Source: Tritrichomonas musculus (taxonomy: Eukaryota; Parabasalia; Tritrichomonadida; Tritrichomonadidae). From it: a DNA stretch of 64,000 nt. Shown here piece by piece: positions 20,929-31,809 of the stretch. How positions within the stretch are numbered: position 1 is the stretch's first letter; each line of letters starts with the position of its first letter. The stretch spans positions 2,480,001 to 2,544,000 of the forward strand of contig JAPFFF010000021.1 in assembly GCA_039105265.1 (NCBI GenBank), read 5' to 3'. Made by a program: the position numbers and the translations under genes. The notes beneath the pieces were generated by a model. The model was not told the origin of the DNA. It did not search any database and was given only the letters and a program-made list of their open reading frames with translations.

Positions 20929-21740
20929 GCTAAAATTTTCCAAATTGACAAAAAAAATTGTTATTCAATTTTCAATCAACATTCAAAGAAAAAGTCGCCA
21001 CAAATAAATTAAGTTGGTCGGGCAAAATAATGAATTATAAAATTTAACGGTTTTATAAACCATTCAAATCATGATTTAATTTTTTGCCTAATTCAAAATT
21101 TGAGAACTTTTCTCAATTTTTCAGAATTTTTTTGGCGTATAATTCACCCAATTTTACGCTAATTGAATAAACGAGAAAAAATAGATATATAGCATTCGTA
21201 TGACAGTTTATACATACGCATGAGGGCTTTTTTTGAGTTTATATTAAGAAAATTCAGTCACACAAATCACTAAAATTCATTAAAATACAAACATTCTAAT
21301 TGATATACACTAAAATATTCGTTGTTAAAAAATGAAAATAAATACTTTTTTATCACTTTTAATATTATATTATTTAGTTTGTAAATATGCATTGTTAAAT
21401 ACAATAAAATGCATTTAGTTGCATTAAAAATGCATATTTATCTTTATAAATCCTCAAGTTCTTTAATTTATTGTAATTATTTATTTCATATCGTTTCGAA
21501 TAATTTTGGAATTATTATACAGCATGAATCTTGTATATCTTCAGAACATGATGTTTTTATTTGGTGAATTAAGAGCAACTTTGGCTACTAATTCAAACCC
21601 ATCATCTAAAACATTCTTGACAACGAATATAGAAAATTTGTTAGGCCCCAGAAAGTCCAGAAAAATAAAAATAATTTATTTACTAAAATAAAATTTAATA
21701 CTTAATAAATAAAATATTTGATTACATGAGTTTCAAAGAT
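20929..21740. other. Spacer
   Basis: AT-rich. A 61-codon open stretch at 21506-21691 has no recognisable feature and poor support. Confidence 0.4.
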
Positions 21741-22590
21741 ATTCAAAAATGTGTATTGATATCGATAATTACAAAGAAATTGCACTTATAGCAGAGAACA
21801 AAGAAGTTAAAAGTGGATCAGAAAATCAAATGATTATTAAGTTGATGGCTAAGATCGATTAAATTAAAAACAACTTTTCAATAACTGAGAGTGGATACAA
21901 GCAGAAAATTATAGAATTAGAGGAAGAGAATAAAATGATGAAATCAAAATTGTCAGAATCAAAAAAGACCATTGAAACACTGGCAGATGAAGATCAGGAA
22001 CTAACAAAAGAAATAATTAAAATGAAGAAAGATAACAAAGAAATCTTTTAAACAAAAGACAATTCAATCTGCAAACAAAGACAAGGAAAACCATGAAGAC
22101 ACAGAAATACCAAGGGAAAAGACATTCAAAATGAGCTAGGCGCAGATGAATTAAATTCTAAAAAAAATCGTGAATTAATGATTAATCTATATAATATGAT
22201 ACAAAATTTACAAAGTGATATTGAAAGGAGAGATGAATTTATTAACAAATTGATGAAAGGTTATGAGAATTTAAACCAACAATACAATGAATTTGGTCAT
22301 AAATTCAAAACATCATAAAGCGAGAAATCTAAGTTGCTTGATAAATTTAATAAACAAAAAACAGAGAGGCTAGATGTGCTAGTTGGTGAGTATCAATCTT
22401 GTCTTAAGGACGCCGAAAATGAGGTGTCGCAATTGAAGAACAAAATCATTGGAATGAAGTCTGATGTTTCTATTCTCCAAGAATCAAGAAACAAACTTGA
22501 AAAATTAAAAAAAACTGGAAATTGAAAATTTGAAGATTCAAATTGCAGATTTTAAAAAACAGCTTGAAAGTTTAGGAGACAACTTCTAAT
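21741..22590 (+). pseudogene. Coiled-coil protein pseudogene
   Basis: Nearly the whole stretch translates, in a patchwork of frames, to charged heptad sequence: IIELEEENKMMKSKLSESKK near 21910, NLQSDIERRDEFINKLMKGY near 22210, and LDKFNKQKTERLDVLVGEYQ near 22340 (the only open piece with its own ATG, 22334-22525). At least four in-frame stops and a few frame changes separate the pieces. The original was a coiled-coil protein of at least 260 residues, of the kind that forms cytoskeletal or scaffold rods; no specific family is recognised. Confidence 0.6.
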
Positions 22591-22759
22591 AATACCAAAT
22601 ATATTATTATTGTGTTTTTAAATCTAAATTAAAGTTCAAATAATGAACATTTATTGATGTTCAAATTTAATAAAAAGCAGATGTCAAAAAGAAAATTGAT
22701 TTTATTGAAATTTGTTTTTATCATCATTTAGTAGATAATGCTAACGACAAGAAATAAAA

Positions 22760-23170
22760 ATGTCATCAGTAGGTGCCAACATATTCAGTCACATGTCGAA
22801 AGAGTCCGTCAAAGACAAGCTCTTTAAAATTAACGAACAGGGGGTTCGCACGTGATGAATTAAAACCAGGGGGTTCATCAGCAGCACAAGCTGAAGTAGA
22901 ATCACGTCGCATATCTCGTAAATATGTTCCGTTTCGGAGATTTAAAGGATCATAAATAAACGGCAGAGATCTAACAAACTCGTATAGATCGAATAACTTT
23001 GTTATCGTATCTGGACCTGGTACAATGCATAACGAAATCACCAATCCGAGATCATTACCAGCACGATATCATGATAACACTAATACTCATGATGTAACCG
23101 TACCTTATATCAAGACTCGTAAAAGTAAATCCAAAGCTCGTAAAAACAAACATAATTTAATATTATATGA
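22760..23170 (+). pseudogene. GC-richer coding remnant of unknown origin
   Basis: This block stands out by its higher GC content and use of CG-containing codons. Plus-strand frames give protein-like sequence starting MSSVGANIFSHMSKESVKDK and ending in a strongly basic tail rich in K, R and S with a stop near 23175. It is broken, with a few interruptions, so no intact gene is present. The composition suggests arrival from a different source (horizontal transfer or a mobile element cargo), but no family could be named. The minus-strand open frame at 22766-23044 is probably its shadow. Confidence 0.4.
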
Positions 23171-23175
23171 TTAAA

Positions 23176-24345
23176 AATATTATTAAAAATATTATTAATT
23201 GATTTTTATTTAATAATATATTATTAATAAAAATCAATAATATAAAAAATATTATTAATTATTAATAAAAATCAATAGAGACTTATCAAAATTATTTTTA
23301 ATTTTAAAATTCCAACGATATTTTGCATTAAATGTATTTATTAGAAAAAATACTAGTAATTCAATTAAATTGAGTTTTTTCAGATAATAACTTTTTGGCC
23401 AAAAAGAATTACATTTGCAAAAAAGTTGTCATCTTTTGAAAAATTTAATTTTTTCACAAAAAAAATTATTTTGTTTCAATTTCCAATTTTTTTGAAATAA
23501 CTTTTTTTATTGATTACAAAAAGTATTTGCCATTTAAATATCTTTTTTAAAATAATTTTTTTTTGTGCAAATATAACTTTAAAAAATTAAAGAAATTGCT
23601 CATATTGTGATTACAAATTATTTGCAATTATTTATAAATGCTTTTATTCATAAATTAGGTGTGATTATGAGTAAAAATTGATATAACTTTAGTGTTGCTG
23701 TGAGGTTTGCAGGATATATGCTCTACAAAAATGTAAAATAGAAATAAAATATTTCAAAAGAAAAAAATTATTGTTCTTAAAAGATTGCTATGATTGGTTG
23801 TCGTGCTCATATATTATTGTACTTTCTTAGAAACAAAGAAGTTGTTCTTTTTTATTTTCAAAGTTTTAGAGATAATTTTCATTCTTCTCAATTTATTAAA
23901 ATATTGATAACCTAGAATATTTTTAATATTGGTTTTTGTAATTTATATTGTATTTTACGCAAAAAAAATTAGTTTTAAAATTATTTTTTTTATAACAAAA
24001 ACCATTGCAAATATGCAACAACAAGTTTTTTCAAAATTATATTTATTTTTGAAATAAATCAATTTATTCAAAATTTTATCGATTTTTTGTTTTCACTTCA
24101 AAATAATCGTAAAAAATGGTTATTTTAAAAAACAAATATTTTTTTAAATAGAGATTTCTTTTGCGTTTTTTCAGGATTTTTTAAAATTAAATTGTTTTTA
24201 ATATATAAATCATGGAATTTTAAAAAAGCTAAGACTTTTTCATTAGTCTCTAATATTTCTTTTTATATTTGTATTTTAAAATATAACCTTATTTTCTCAA
24301 TTTTTCACTAACCATTTTAAAATTTGAGAGGGTTTTTCAAAATTT
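23176..24345. other. AT-rich spacer
   Basis: Starts with alternating ATTATTAAT blocks forming short inverted repeats (about 23170-23280), then plain AT-rich DNA. No gene seen. Confidence 0.5.
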
Positions 24346-24350
24346 TATTA

Positions 24351-24358
24351 TTTCATTA
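24351..24358 (+). promoter_or_regulatory. Inr of the BspA-like gene
   Basis: TTTCATTA with the initiator A at 24355, 11 nt before the ATG at 24366. A near-perfect match to the trichomonad Inr. Confidence 0.65.
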
Positions 24359-24365
24359 AAATTTG

Positions 24366-26300
24366 ATGGAATTATCCAAAAACTTAATAAAAATCAAGCA
24401 AGGCGAACTTATATATGCTTTAAATGAAGAAGAAAATACGGCAAGCATAGTCGGTAGTAAAATAAAAAGTAACGAAATTTTAATTCCACGATCAATCACA
24501 TACAAAACACAAGAATATCTTATTACAAGCATAGAAAAAGAATCCCTTGCTGATTTAAGAAATTTAAAATCGTTACAATTTCCAGCAGATTCTGAACTTC
24601 GCACAATTGAACAAAATGCATTTTCAAATTCTTCAATTGAAAGCCTTACAATTCCACCAAAAGTCTCAGAACTCAAGCCAGGATGGTGTTCGGAAGCTTA
24701 TAACTTAAAAAATATGGCTCTAATGCCCAACAATCCCAATTTTCGGTCATTAAATGATATTTTTATTCTTGGAAAAAGTGACCAAAAAAGTGACATATTT
24801 GATGTTATTATATTTGTCAATCGATCCATCAAGCAAGTTACGATTCCTCCATGTGTCACTCAAATTGGAGCATATTCATTTCTCAATTGTCAAATTGAGA
24901 GTATCACAATTCCACCTCACATCACCAAAATTTGTGAGTATGCGTTTTCAAGATGTACTTATTTAAAATCTGTTGAAATGCCTTCTGATTCTGAACTTAC
25001 AGAAATTGAAAATCATGCTTTCTTTTTGACACAAATTGAAAGCATTTTTATCCCTTCACATGTGAAAAAGTTAAGTGAAAGTATTTTTGAAAGCTGCTCC
25101 AGTTTAAAAGAAATTAAATTCCCTCAAAATTCTGAACTTCAAACAATTGAAAGAAAAGCATTCGCTTTGAATTCTTTTGACCGTCTCAGACTTCCTGCAA
25201 GCGTTTTTGAGCTCAAAGACGGCTGGAGTTACATGAATGGCAAAATTGCGCATTTAGATATTGATGAAAACAGCCCATATTTCAAGAAATGCGATGAAGA
25301 AGGAAATATTACCGTTGGAAAAAGTGACCCACAAAGTGATGAATTTGATGTTATTATTTTTGTTGATGGTGATGTGACTGAGATTACGATTCCTCCAAAC
25401 ATCACTCAAATTGGCTCATATGCGTTCACCAATTCAAAAATTGAGAGTATTACAATTCCACCTCACATCACACATTTAAGAGAAGGTGCTTTTCTGTCAT
25501 GCAGAAATCTTAAAAGTGTTGAAATTCCACACGATTCAAATCTCCAAGAAATTGGAAAGAATTGTTTTTCGGGAGCCAGAATCAAAGAACTTTTTATTCC
25601 ACGTCACATCACCAAGTTACGTGATTCGATTTTTTTGTGTAGTAGAATTGAAAAAATTGAATTCCATCCTGATTCAGAACTTCATACGATTGAAGGAAGA
25701 GCATTTACAGCTTCACACATTGAAAGCTTGTCCATTTCATCAAAAGTCACAAACTTGGAAGAAGGCTGGTGTTATCAAACGCCAAATTTGAAGAAAATAA
25801 AAATTGATGAAAACAATCCAAAATACAAAAATTATGAAGATTACATCATTGGAAAAAGTGACATAAATAGTGACAATTATGATGTTCTCCTTTTGGCGCC
25901 ATTTGCTAAGCATTCTTTTACGATTCCTTCTTTTATTACGAAAATTGCATCTTTTGCTTTCGCCTATACAAACATTGAACGCATCTTCATCCCTCCTCAC
26001 GTCACGCATATCGGAAGATGCGCTTTTTTGGATTGCAAAATGCTTCAAAGAGTTGAAATTCCACATGATTCTCAACTTGTGGAAATTGGCGATAGAGCTT
26101 TTTGCTCCTCTTCTATTAAGAGCTGCTATATTCCACCTCACGCCAGTATTAATTGTGAGATGGCGTTTTTCTTATGTTTTCAATTAAAGATAATTGAAAT
26201 TGATGAAAATTTAGAAATGGAATCAATAGATACAAAGAAATTTCCTTCCAACTTTAACATTTCTATCATGGTTCCAGATAAAGATTTAATATATAATTAA
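24366..26300 (+). CDS. BspA-like leucine-rich-repeat protein
   Basis: A 644-residue protein made almost wholly of LRR_5 (BspA-type) repeats, from about residue 35 to 620. I start at the ATG at 24366; the frame also opens one codon earlier at a TTG. Single repeats follow IExxAFxxxxIESIxIPPHVxxL. They are grouped into about 180-residue supermodules, each opened by a spacer with IGKSDxxSDxxDVIIFV (at about residues 135, 318 and 495), so the gene grew by duplication of whole modules. No signal peptide, membrane segment or GPI signal is visible, although this family in trichomonads is usually discussed as surface or secreted adhesins; many members lack an anchor. Stop reads TAAA. Function in adhesion is known-family inference only. 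Confidence 0.9.
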   Translation: MELSKNLIKIKQGELIYALNEEENTASIVGSKIKSNEILIPRSITYKTQEYLITSIEKESLADLRNLKSLQFPADSELRTIEQNAFSNSSIESLTIPPKVSELKPGWCSEAYNLKNMALMPNNPNFRSLNDIFILGKSDQKSDIFDVIIFVNRSIKQVTIPPCVTQIGAYSFLNCQIESITIPPHITKICEYAFSRCTYLKSVEMPSDSELTEIENHAFFLTQIESIFIPSHVKKLSESIFESCSSLKEIKFPQNSELQTIERKAFALNSFDRLRLPASVFELKDGWSYMNGKIAHLDIDENSPYFKKCDEEGNITVGKSDPQSDEFDVIIFVDGDVTEITIPPNITQIGSYAFTNSKIESITIPPHITHLREGAFLSCRNLKSVEIPHDSNLQEIGKNCFSGARIKELFIPRHITKLRDSIFLCSRIEKIEFHPDSELHTIEGRAFTASHIESLSISSKVTNLEEGWCYQTPNLKKIKIDENNPKYKNYEDYIIGKSDINSDNYDVLLLAPFAKHSFTIPSFITKIASFAFAYTNIERIFIPPHVTHIGRCAFLDCKMLQRVEIPHDSQLVEIGDRAFCSSSIKSCYIPPHASINCEMAFFLCFQLKIIEIDENLEMESIDTKKFPSNFNISIMVPDKDLIYN

Positions 26301-26563
26301 AAATAATTATATGCAATTTGGTTTCATCTAATTTATATTTTGTAAATATCGAAAGCAACTTTTAGAGTGAAACGAAAAAAAAAGTTGCTTTCAATATTTG
26401 TAAATCTAGATGGTACTTTTTGAATGGTATTCATAGAATTCTTCTCAAATACTAAAATAAAAAGTCATTCAAAAAGTGACCTATATAGATTTTTTATTAT
26501 CTTAAAAAAAAAAAAAAAACTTATTTTAAAGAAAAAGATACTGTAAAATAAGGTATCAGAGTG
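26301..26563. other. 3' flank of the BspA-like gene
   Basis: Two opposed copies of the 13-mer family: TACTTTTTGAATG at 26414-26426 and CATTCAAAAAGTG at 26466-26478, which together form an imperfect hairpin about 115-180 bp after the stop. An A14 run follows. Confidence 0.5.
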
Positions 26564-26570
26564 GATCAAC

Positions 26571-27360
26571 TAAGCTTGTAAATTTGGTGAAATAAACGTT
26601 TTTTGGGTTTTAAAAATCACCAAATGTAACCATATTATTGTCAAATAAATTTTTTTAGTATTTATTATTGTCATAAACCATTGAATTATTTGAAAGAGGA
26701 ATTAAATGAGTTTTATCAAAAGTCATATTAATGATCGATAAGATTTTCTCAGTAAAAAAATGTTATTTTTTGAATATTACAAAATAATTGTATGATTTTT
26801 ATAATATATCATATAAAATAATAATAAAAAGCTCATTTATATTGACGATGAAAAGCCAAATAACCGATTTCTCCAAAAGCCCAGGTCTTGGGCTTTTGGC
26901 GACAGCATTCAATTTTGAATAGTTTACATATATTTTGGAGATCACCAAAACGGTTTTTTTGGCGATGGTGATTTGTAAAGCTTTCAAAATATCAGATATA
27001 AATTAAAAAAAAAAATAAGATATAAATATATAATAAAATCAATAAAAGCATTTTTTCAATTGAAAATAAATTTTTTTCATTTATATTTTAAATATATACC
27101 GATATAAAATGTATTTAAAATATTAATAGTATTTATATTTTTATGAATATATATAGCCGAGTAATTAAATAAATTCATTGAATTTATTGAATGTTGATTC
27201 GTAAATTGAATTATTATTTAATCAAATATCTTTTAATCATTTTATTTTAATAATTCATAAGAAATAACTTTTTAAAAGATTTATAAAAATCGCCAAAAGA
27301 CCAGAAAGAATCACCAAGACCAGGTCTTTTTTTTACATTTGGGTATATTTTACAAGCTTA
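26571..27360. mobile_element. 790-bp candidate non-autonomous element with 7-bp target duplication
   Basis: The ends TAAGCTTGTAAA (26571-26582) and TTTACAAGCTTA (27349-27360) are perfect 12-bp inverted repeats, bounded by the direct repeat GATCAAC at 26564-26570 and 27361-27367. A subterminal CCAAATGTAA block also occurs inverted near both ends. The interior holds short repeated GGTCTTxGGxxTTTTGGCG-like and ATCACCAA blocks in both orientations and no transposase. The family is not identified. Confidence 0.6.
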
Positions 27361-28472
27361 GATCAACTAAAATATAGTTAGTCATTTCTGAAGAACCTTC
27401 AAAAAGTTGAAATCATTATGAAAGGGAAATTACAAATGTCCCTACTTTAACGGTCATTTTTAACGGCCATTAAATTTGTGAGGTGAAGTAGGGACATTTG
27501 TCGCTGCTCCATTTGTCCCTACTTTAACGGTCATTAATAACGGTCAAACATATAGAAAATCTTTTTTTATTTTTATAAATGAGGTTACAAATATCCTTAC
27601 TCATTGCATAAGAAAATGTGAATAATTTATTTAATATATTTTATTTAAAATAGTATTAAAATGAATAAATCTTTATTTTTAGTGCTTTTTACAATAACAA
27701 ATTATAATTTTGTTAAAAAATCGCAATTTTCAAAGGCAAAAATATTTGATAAACCTAAAAAATATGATCAAAAACTTAAAAAGACAAAAGTAGAATTAGT
27801 TCTTTGCATAATATAATAGATTCTTCTAATAAAATTCAAACTGAATATATTATAATATTCGATTACTTTTTTGTAAAGATCGAAGTAATTTTCAAATTTT
27901 AAAGCATTTCCTTACATATATTAGATAAATATGTAATTATATAATTAAAAAATCATTTGATAAAAAGAAATTACTTTGTTTTAGCAATGATGGAAAAAAA
28001 AAATATTTTTATAAAAAAATCCATGACCACCTATTCACACTTTTTTCAAGAAAATTTGAAATAGATGCATTCAACTTTTTTGACCATGAAAACATCAAAC
28101 AAAACTATTTATAAGAACTTCACATGCTATTTAACTTAAAAATATTTTTATAAATGCTGATAAAGAAATTACTAATAATATTATTTCCTAATATAGAAGA
28201 ATATTTTGTTTTAATTTAAATAAATATCTTTTGTATAATGTTAACGTTAACATTTCGACTAATTTATTAAGTTTTTTTTTTGGATAAATCATATTCTAAT
28301 TTTTATCTGAATTTTCAGTTTTTTTGAATTCGTCTTATAAACATTTTTGTAACCTAGCTTTGTTAAAACATTTTATGCGTAATTTATCATAAAATTCACA
28401 TCTCTCGTTGTTTTTACAGGTAAATATATACTATAACCGTTAAAAATGACCGTTAAAGTAGGGACATTTGTC

Positions 28473-28843
28473 GGATTAGGAAAAAAATTCCAACTTGGAA
28501 TTTCCAAGTTTTTTTTATTTCACATGTCAAGAAAACTTGGAAATTCCAAGTTTTTTTTTCCCTGAGCTTTTCTTCAACAATAGCAAGAACAAAATGATAA
28601 AAAACGCGTTAATACTTTAATATAATAAGTTATCAATATCATTTGGCAATTTTTTTCGTGCATTTCATCCAAATCTTAAAATGCTGATACTGATATCATT
28701 ACGCCATGCATCTCAAAATACAAAAACAAATGCAAATTTACCGCTATCAACACTTTAATAACAATATACGATTCATTTACCATGCAAATTTCGAAATTTT
28801 CATTTTGACTCTCATAATTAATATTCAATAATTATACTAGCAT
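28473..28843 (+). repeat. Left terminal inverted repeat of the MULE
   Basis: Pairs with 31436-31809 in reverse. Runs from GGATTAGGAAAA to ATTATACTAGCAT; differences are confined to a few bases and small indels. Confidence 0.9.
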
Positions 28844-29243
28844 TAAATAAATGTATCTATCCGAAAAATTCAAATAGGAAATAAAAAAAAGATATCTTTC
28901 CTAAATTAAAAAAAAAAAAAAAATCCATATATAACTTTCTCTCACGATATTTTTTTTATTTTTTTATTTTTATAATATGCTTTTAAACTCAGGAAAAAGG
29001 TATAATATTAGCTTAATATTTAGATAATCTAAGAATGTATCACAATTAATTCAAAAAGTTTTAATAAACCATTCAAAAAAAAAAAAGTTCGGTGCTTTTT
29101 TTATTCCTACCGAATGTTTTTTGATTCATTAAAGCTTCTTATAAACCATTCAGATATAATAATTGATCATGTTAAAAAGAAAAAAGTAAAAAAAAAATTT
29201 ATTAAAATAGATCATGTTAAAAAAAAAAAAATATTTATTAAAT

Positions 29244-31238
29244 TTAAAATATTTCATTTTCATCATCAGAAACAATAACGCCATTTGGAGCCTGTTTAGG
29301 AATATCTGCAAAAGCTTTGCTGATCATTGTCCAATTTTTAAAATACCAATCAATTATGGCCTTTTTAGTTTTAACTGTGTATTTTAATCTTGGTATGGCT
29401 GGATTTGTATCGCATAATTGATTTGCAAGTGATACAAGAGCAGAAATTGTGACTTTCCTCCCTTCGACATGACGTTGAATTATTTTGAATATAAGAGATT
29501 TATCTTTGTCCAAGTTATTTTCTTCTATAGAACTAATATATCGTTTTTTTTGCTTTTTTTTAGGCTTGTTCAATAATGAAAAAAGTGGTAATTGTATGTC
29601 AATTTGGGCTTGATGAATAAGATCATTTATTTTTTCCCTATATTCTGGAGAATTCTGATATAGATATCTGATTTTTGAAGCAATTAAATCTGCATCTTGC
29701 ACTTTTAATTGATCAGTTTGAACAACTTTTTCATAAGAATGATTATTAAGGCTAACATTACAAGTAATTGTACCAAACGCCTCATGAAATGTGGAACAAA
29801 GCCAATCTTTTGAAACAGCTTTATATAAATCAATATTGTTTTCTCTTAAGAAGCGTATCTGTTTTGGACAAGGAATTCCTAAGTCTGTGTCGATATAACA
29901 AACGCATTTACCTTTTTGGCCGACTAAATGATACTCATCATCGTAAAATTCGTTGCGAGCATCTTTAAGTATCATTTTGTCAATTAATTGATTTGCTGAA
30001 TCAGTTAATAATTGATTTTCCTTGTGAATTCTAGAAGCAGATGCCTCAAACCATTCAGTTGAAATGGTGAAACATTCTTGAAGCATATAATATGCGTTGT
30101 TTGATTTCAATTTAATAATATTATTAAACATTTCTAAACGTTGTGACGATACAATGTTTCGTTTGTGAATCTTTGGATTTGATAAAAAGTGATGAGCAAT
30201 ATTGCTTAAATAATAAAGACCTTTGAGTTCTGAATCAACTTGCGATTCTTCTTTGATCCAAAGTGCTTGAAAAGTGTCATCAGATATTTTTCCTTGCATT
30301 AAATGTTTTAAGCATTTCCATAAATTTACACTTGGCTTGAATTGAAACTTTTTTAAAAAGTTTTCTTTTAAATGAAATAAGCAATATATTAAATTATATT
30401 TTTTCCCAAAACTATCACGACAAGCTTTTTCTATACATGGAGCCATATCAGAAATTACTGTGAAATGGACATCGGGCAGTTCATTCTCAATCATATCAAA
30501 GATATATCGATATCCTTTTGAATCCTCTGTCCCTCTTAGAACAATACCAACTATTTGTGTATGTAATTCACCATCAATAACGGCGCATGTTGTGAATCGA
30601 ATATCTTCTTTTGAAAAAGTTGCGTCAACTATAAGAGGATTTGGGTATGACTTAAGAACTTTTCTTGCCCATGGTGGAAACAGTATAATAGCTGTTAAAG
30701 TTCCTTCAAAAAAGTCGTAATTCAATTCCCAGTTGTGTTCATTCTTAAATTTTTCGGCTAGGTCTATCAATTGGCCTAATGATCCCTTTGTATGATTGAA
30801 AAATATTCCTTTAGCAAGATGGCGTATGTATTTTGATTCATTTTTTGTAAAGTCTTTACCTGAAATTATTTTAAGTATATTTTTTACTTGATTAATTGAT
30901 GGCATTGATTCTTTAAATGAATCAGATATACGTTCGGCTAGAGCGTGAGGATCAAGGGAATCACGAATATTTTGGATTGAATGAGAACAATTAATTTTAT
31001 GATTGAGATTGGTACCTTTGAGAACTAGATAATAACCTTTTTTGCATTTTTTGGAATCTCTTAAATTAAAAGTGATTTGAAAAGGACAATCCTGATCTTT
31101 GCATTGAATTTTATAATAATTTCCAGAATTTAGAATATTAAACTTTATTGATTTTGTACGTGCTAAATTTATGCAATATTGAATCATTTCGTCCCTATTT
31201 TCAAAAAAATTGACGAGTTCTATTTTCGATGTTTCCAT
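29244..31238 (-). CDS. MULE transposase
   Basis: A 664-residue transposase read from the ATG at 31236-31238 (METSKIELVNFF); the frame also opens 19 codons earlier at a GTG. The N-terminal 100 residues hold a FLYWCH/WRKY-like zinc region (CKDQDCPF, then HKINCSH). The catalytic RNase H-fold core follows: first Asp in NPLIVDATF, second in VISDMAPCIEKACR, the CLFHLKEN Cys-x2-His motif typical of MULEs, and a late acidic SSQRLEMFNNI. A SWIM-like segment with CxCxnC-H spacing (KCVCYIDTDLGIPC, about residue 440) follows, then a lysine-rich tail with KKKQKKR that could be a nuclear localisation signal. It binds the long inverted ends and moves the element by cut-and-paste. All motifs are intact. Confidence 0.9.
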   Translation of the reverse strand: METSKIELVNFFENRDEMIQYCINLARTKSIKFNILNSGNYYKIQCKDQDCPFQITFNLRDSKKCKKGYYLVLKGTNLNHKINCSHSIQNIRDSLDPHALAERISDSFKESMPSINQVKNILKIISGKDFTKNESKYIRHLAKGIFFNHTKGSLGQLIDLAEKFKNEHNWELNYDFFEGTLTAIILFPPWARKVLKSYPNPLIVDATFSKEDIRFTTCAVIDGELHTQIVGIVLRGTEDSKGYRYIFDMIENELPDVHFTVISDMAPCIEKACRDSFGKKYNLIYCLFHLKENFLKKFQFKPSVNLWKCLKHLMQGKISDDTFQALWIKEESQVDSELKGLYYLSNIAHHFLSNPKIHKRNIVSSQRLEMFNNIIKLKSNNAYYMLQECFTISTEWFEASASRIHKENQLLTDSANQLIDKMILKDARNEFYDDEYHLVGQKGKCVCYIDTDLGIPCPKQIRFLRENNIDLYKAVSKDWLCSTFHEAFGTITCNVSLNNHSYEKVVQTDQLKVQDADLIASKIRYLYQNSPEYREKINDLIHQAQIDIQLPLFSLLNKPKKKQKKRYISSIEENNLDKDKSLIFKIIQRHVEGRKVTISALVSLANQLCDTNPAIPRLKYTVKTKKAIIDWYFKNWTMISKAFADIPKQAPNGVIVSDDENEIF

Positions 31239-31435
31239 CAAGATTAGAAATGGAAAAACTAAACGAATTTGTATAATATTTGAATGGTTTATCACAACTT
31301 TTTGAATGAATTGTTAGAACTTTTTGAAAATTTTTTAAAAAAACATTCGGTAGGATAAAAAATTAGTTCATACTTCATATTAATTATACTAGCATAAAAT
31401 AATTTTCCATATTAATGTAATTATGTATATTGATT

Positions 31436-31809
31436 ATGCTAGTATAATTACTGAAAATATTAATTATGAGAGTCAAAATGAAAATTTCGAAATTTGCATG
31501 GTAAATGAATCGTATATTGTTATTAAAGTGTTGATAGCGGTAAATTTGCATTTGTTTTTGTATTTTGAGATGCATGGCGTAATGATATCAGTATCAGCAT
31601 TTTAAGATTTGGATGAAATGCACGAAAAAAATTGCCAAATGATATTGATAACTTATTATATTAAAGTATTAACGCGTTTTTTATCATTTTGTTCTTGCTA
31701 TTGTTGAAGAAAAGCTCAGGGAAAAAAAAACTTGGAATTTCCAAGTTTTCTTGACATGTGAAATAAAAAAAAACTTGGAAATTCCAAGTTGGAATTTTTT
31801 TCCGCATCC
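31436..31809 (-). repeat. Right terminal inverted repeat of the MULE
   Basis: Inverted partner of 28473-28843. Ends in TTTTTTCCGCATCC directly before the second 9-bp target duplication. Confidence 0.9.

Larger units (their letters stand above)
28473..31809 (-). mobile_element. Mutator-like element (MULE), apparently complete
   Basis: A 3337-bp element with long inverted ends, 28473-28843 and 31436-31809 (371 and 374 bp), which look nearly identical along their length. They begin GGATTAGGAAAA and GGATGCGGAAAA. A perfect 9-bp target duplication ACATTTGTC flanks it (28464-28472 and 31810-31818); 9 bp is the classic Mutator length. Each end contains a pair of opposed AACTTGGAAATTCCAAGTT-type near-palindromes. 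The only gene is the intact transposase at 29244-31238. Near-identical ends, an intact ORF and a perfect duplication all point to a recent insertion, possibly of a still mobile copy. Confidence 0.92.

Noticed and set aside
22766-23044. Minus-strand 92-codon ORF
   Set aside because: The plus-strand frames over the same bases have more protein-like composition and a basic tail; the minus frame is best read as their shadow.
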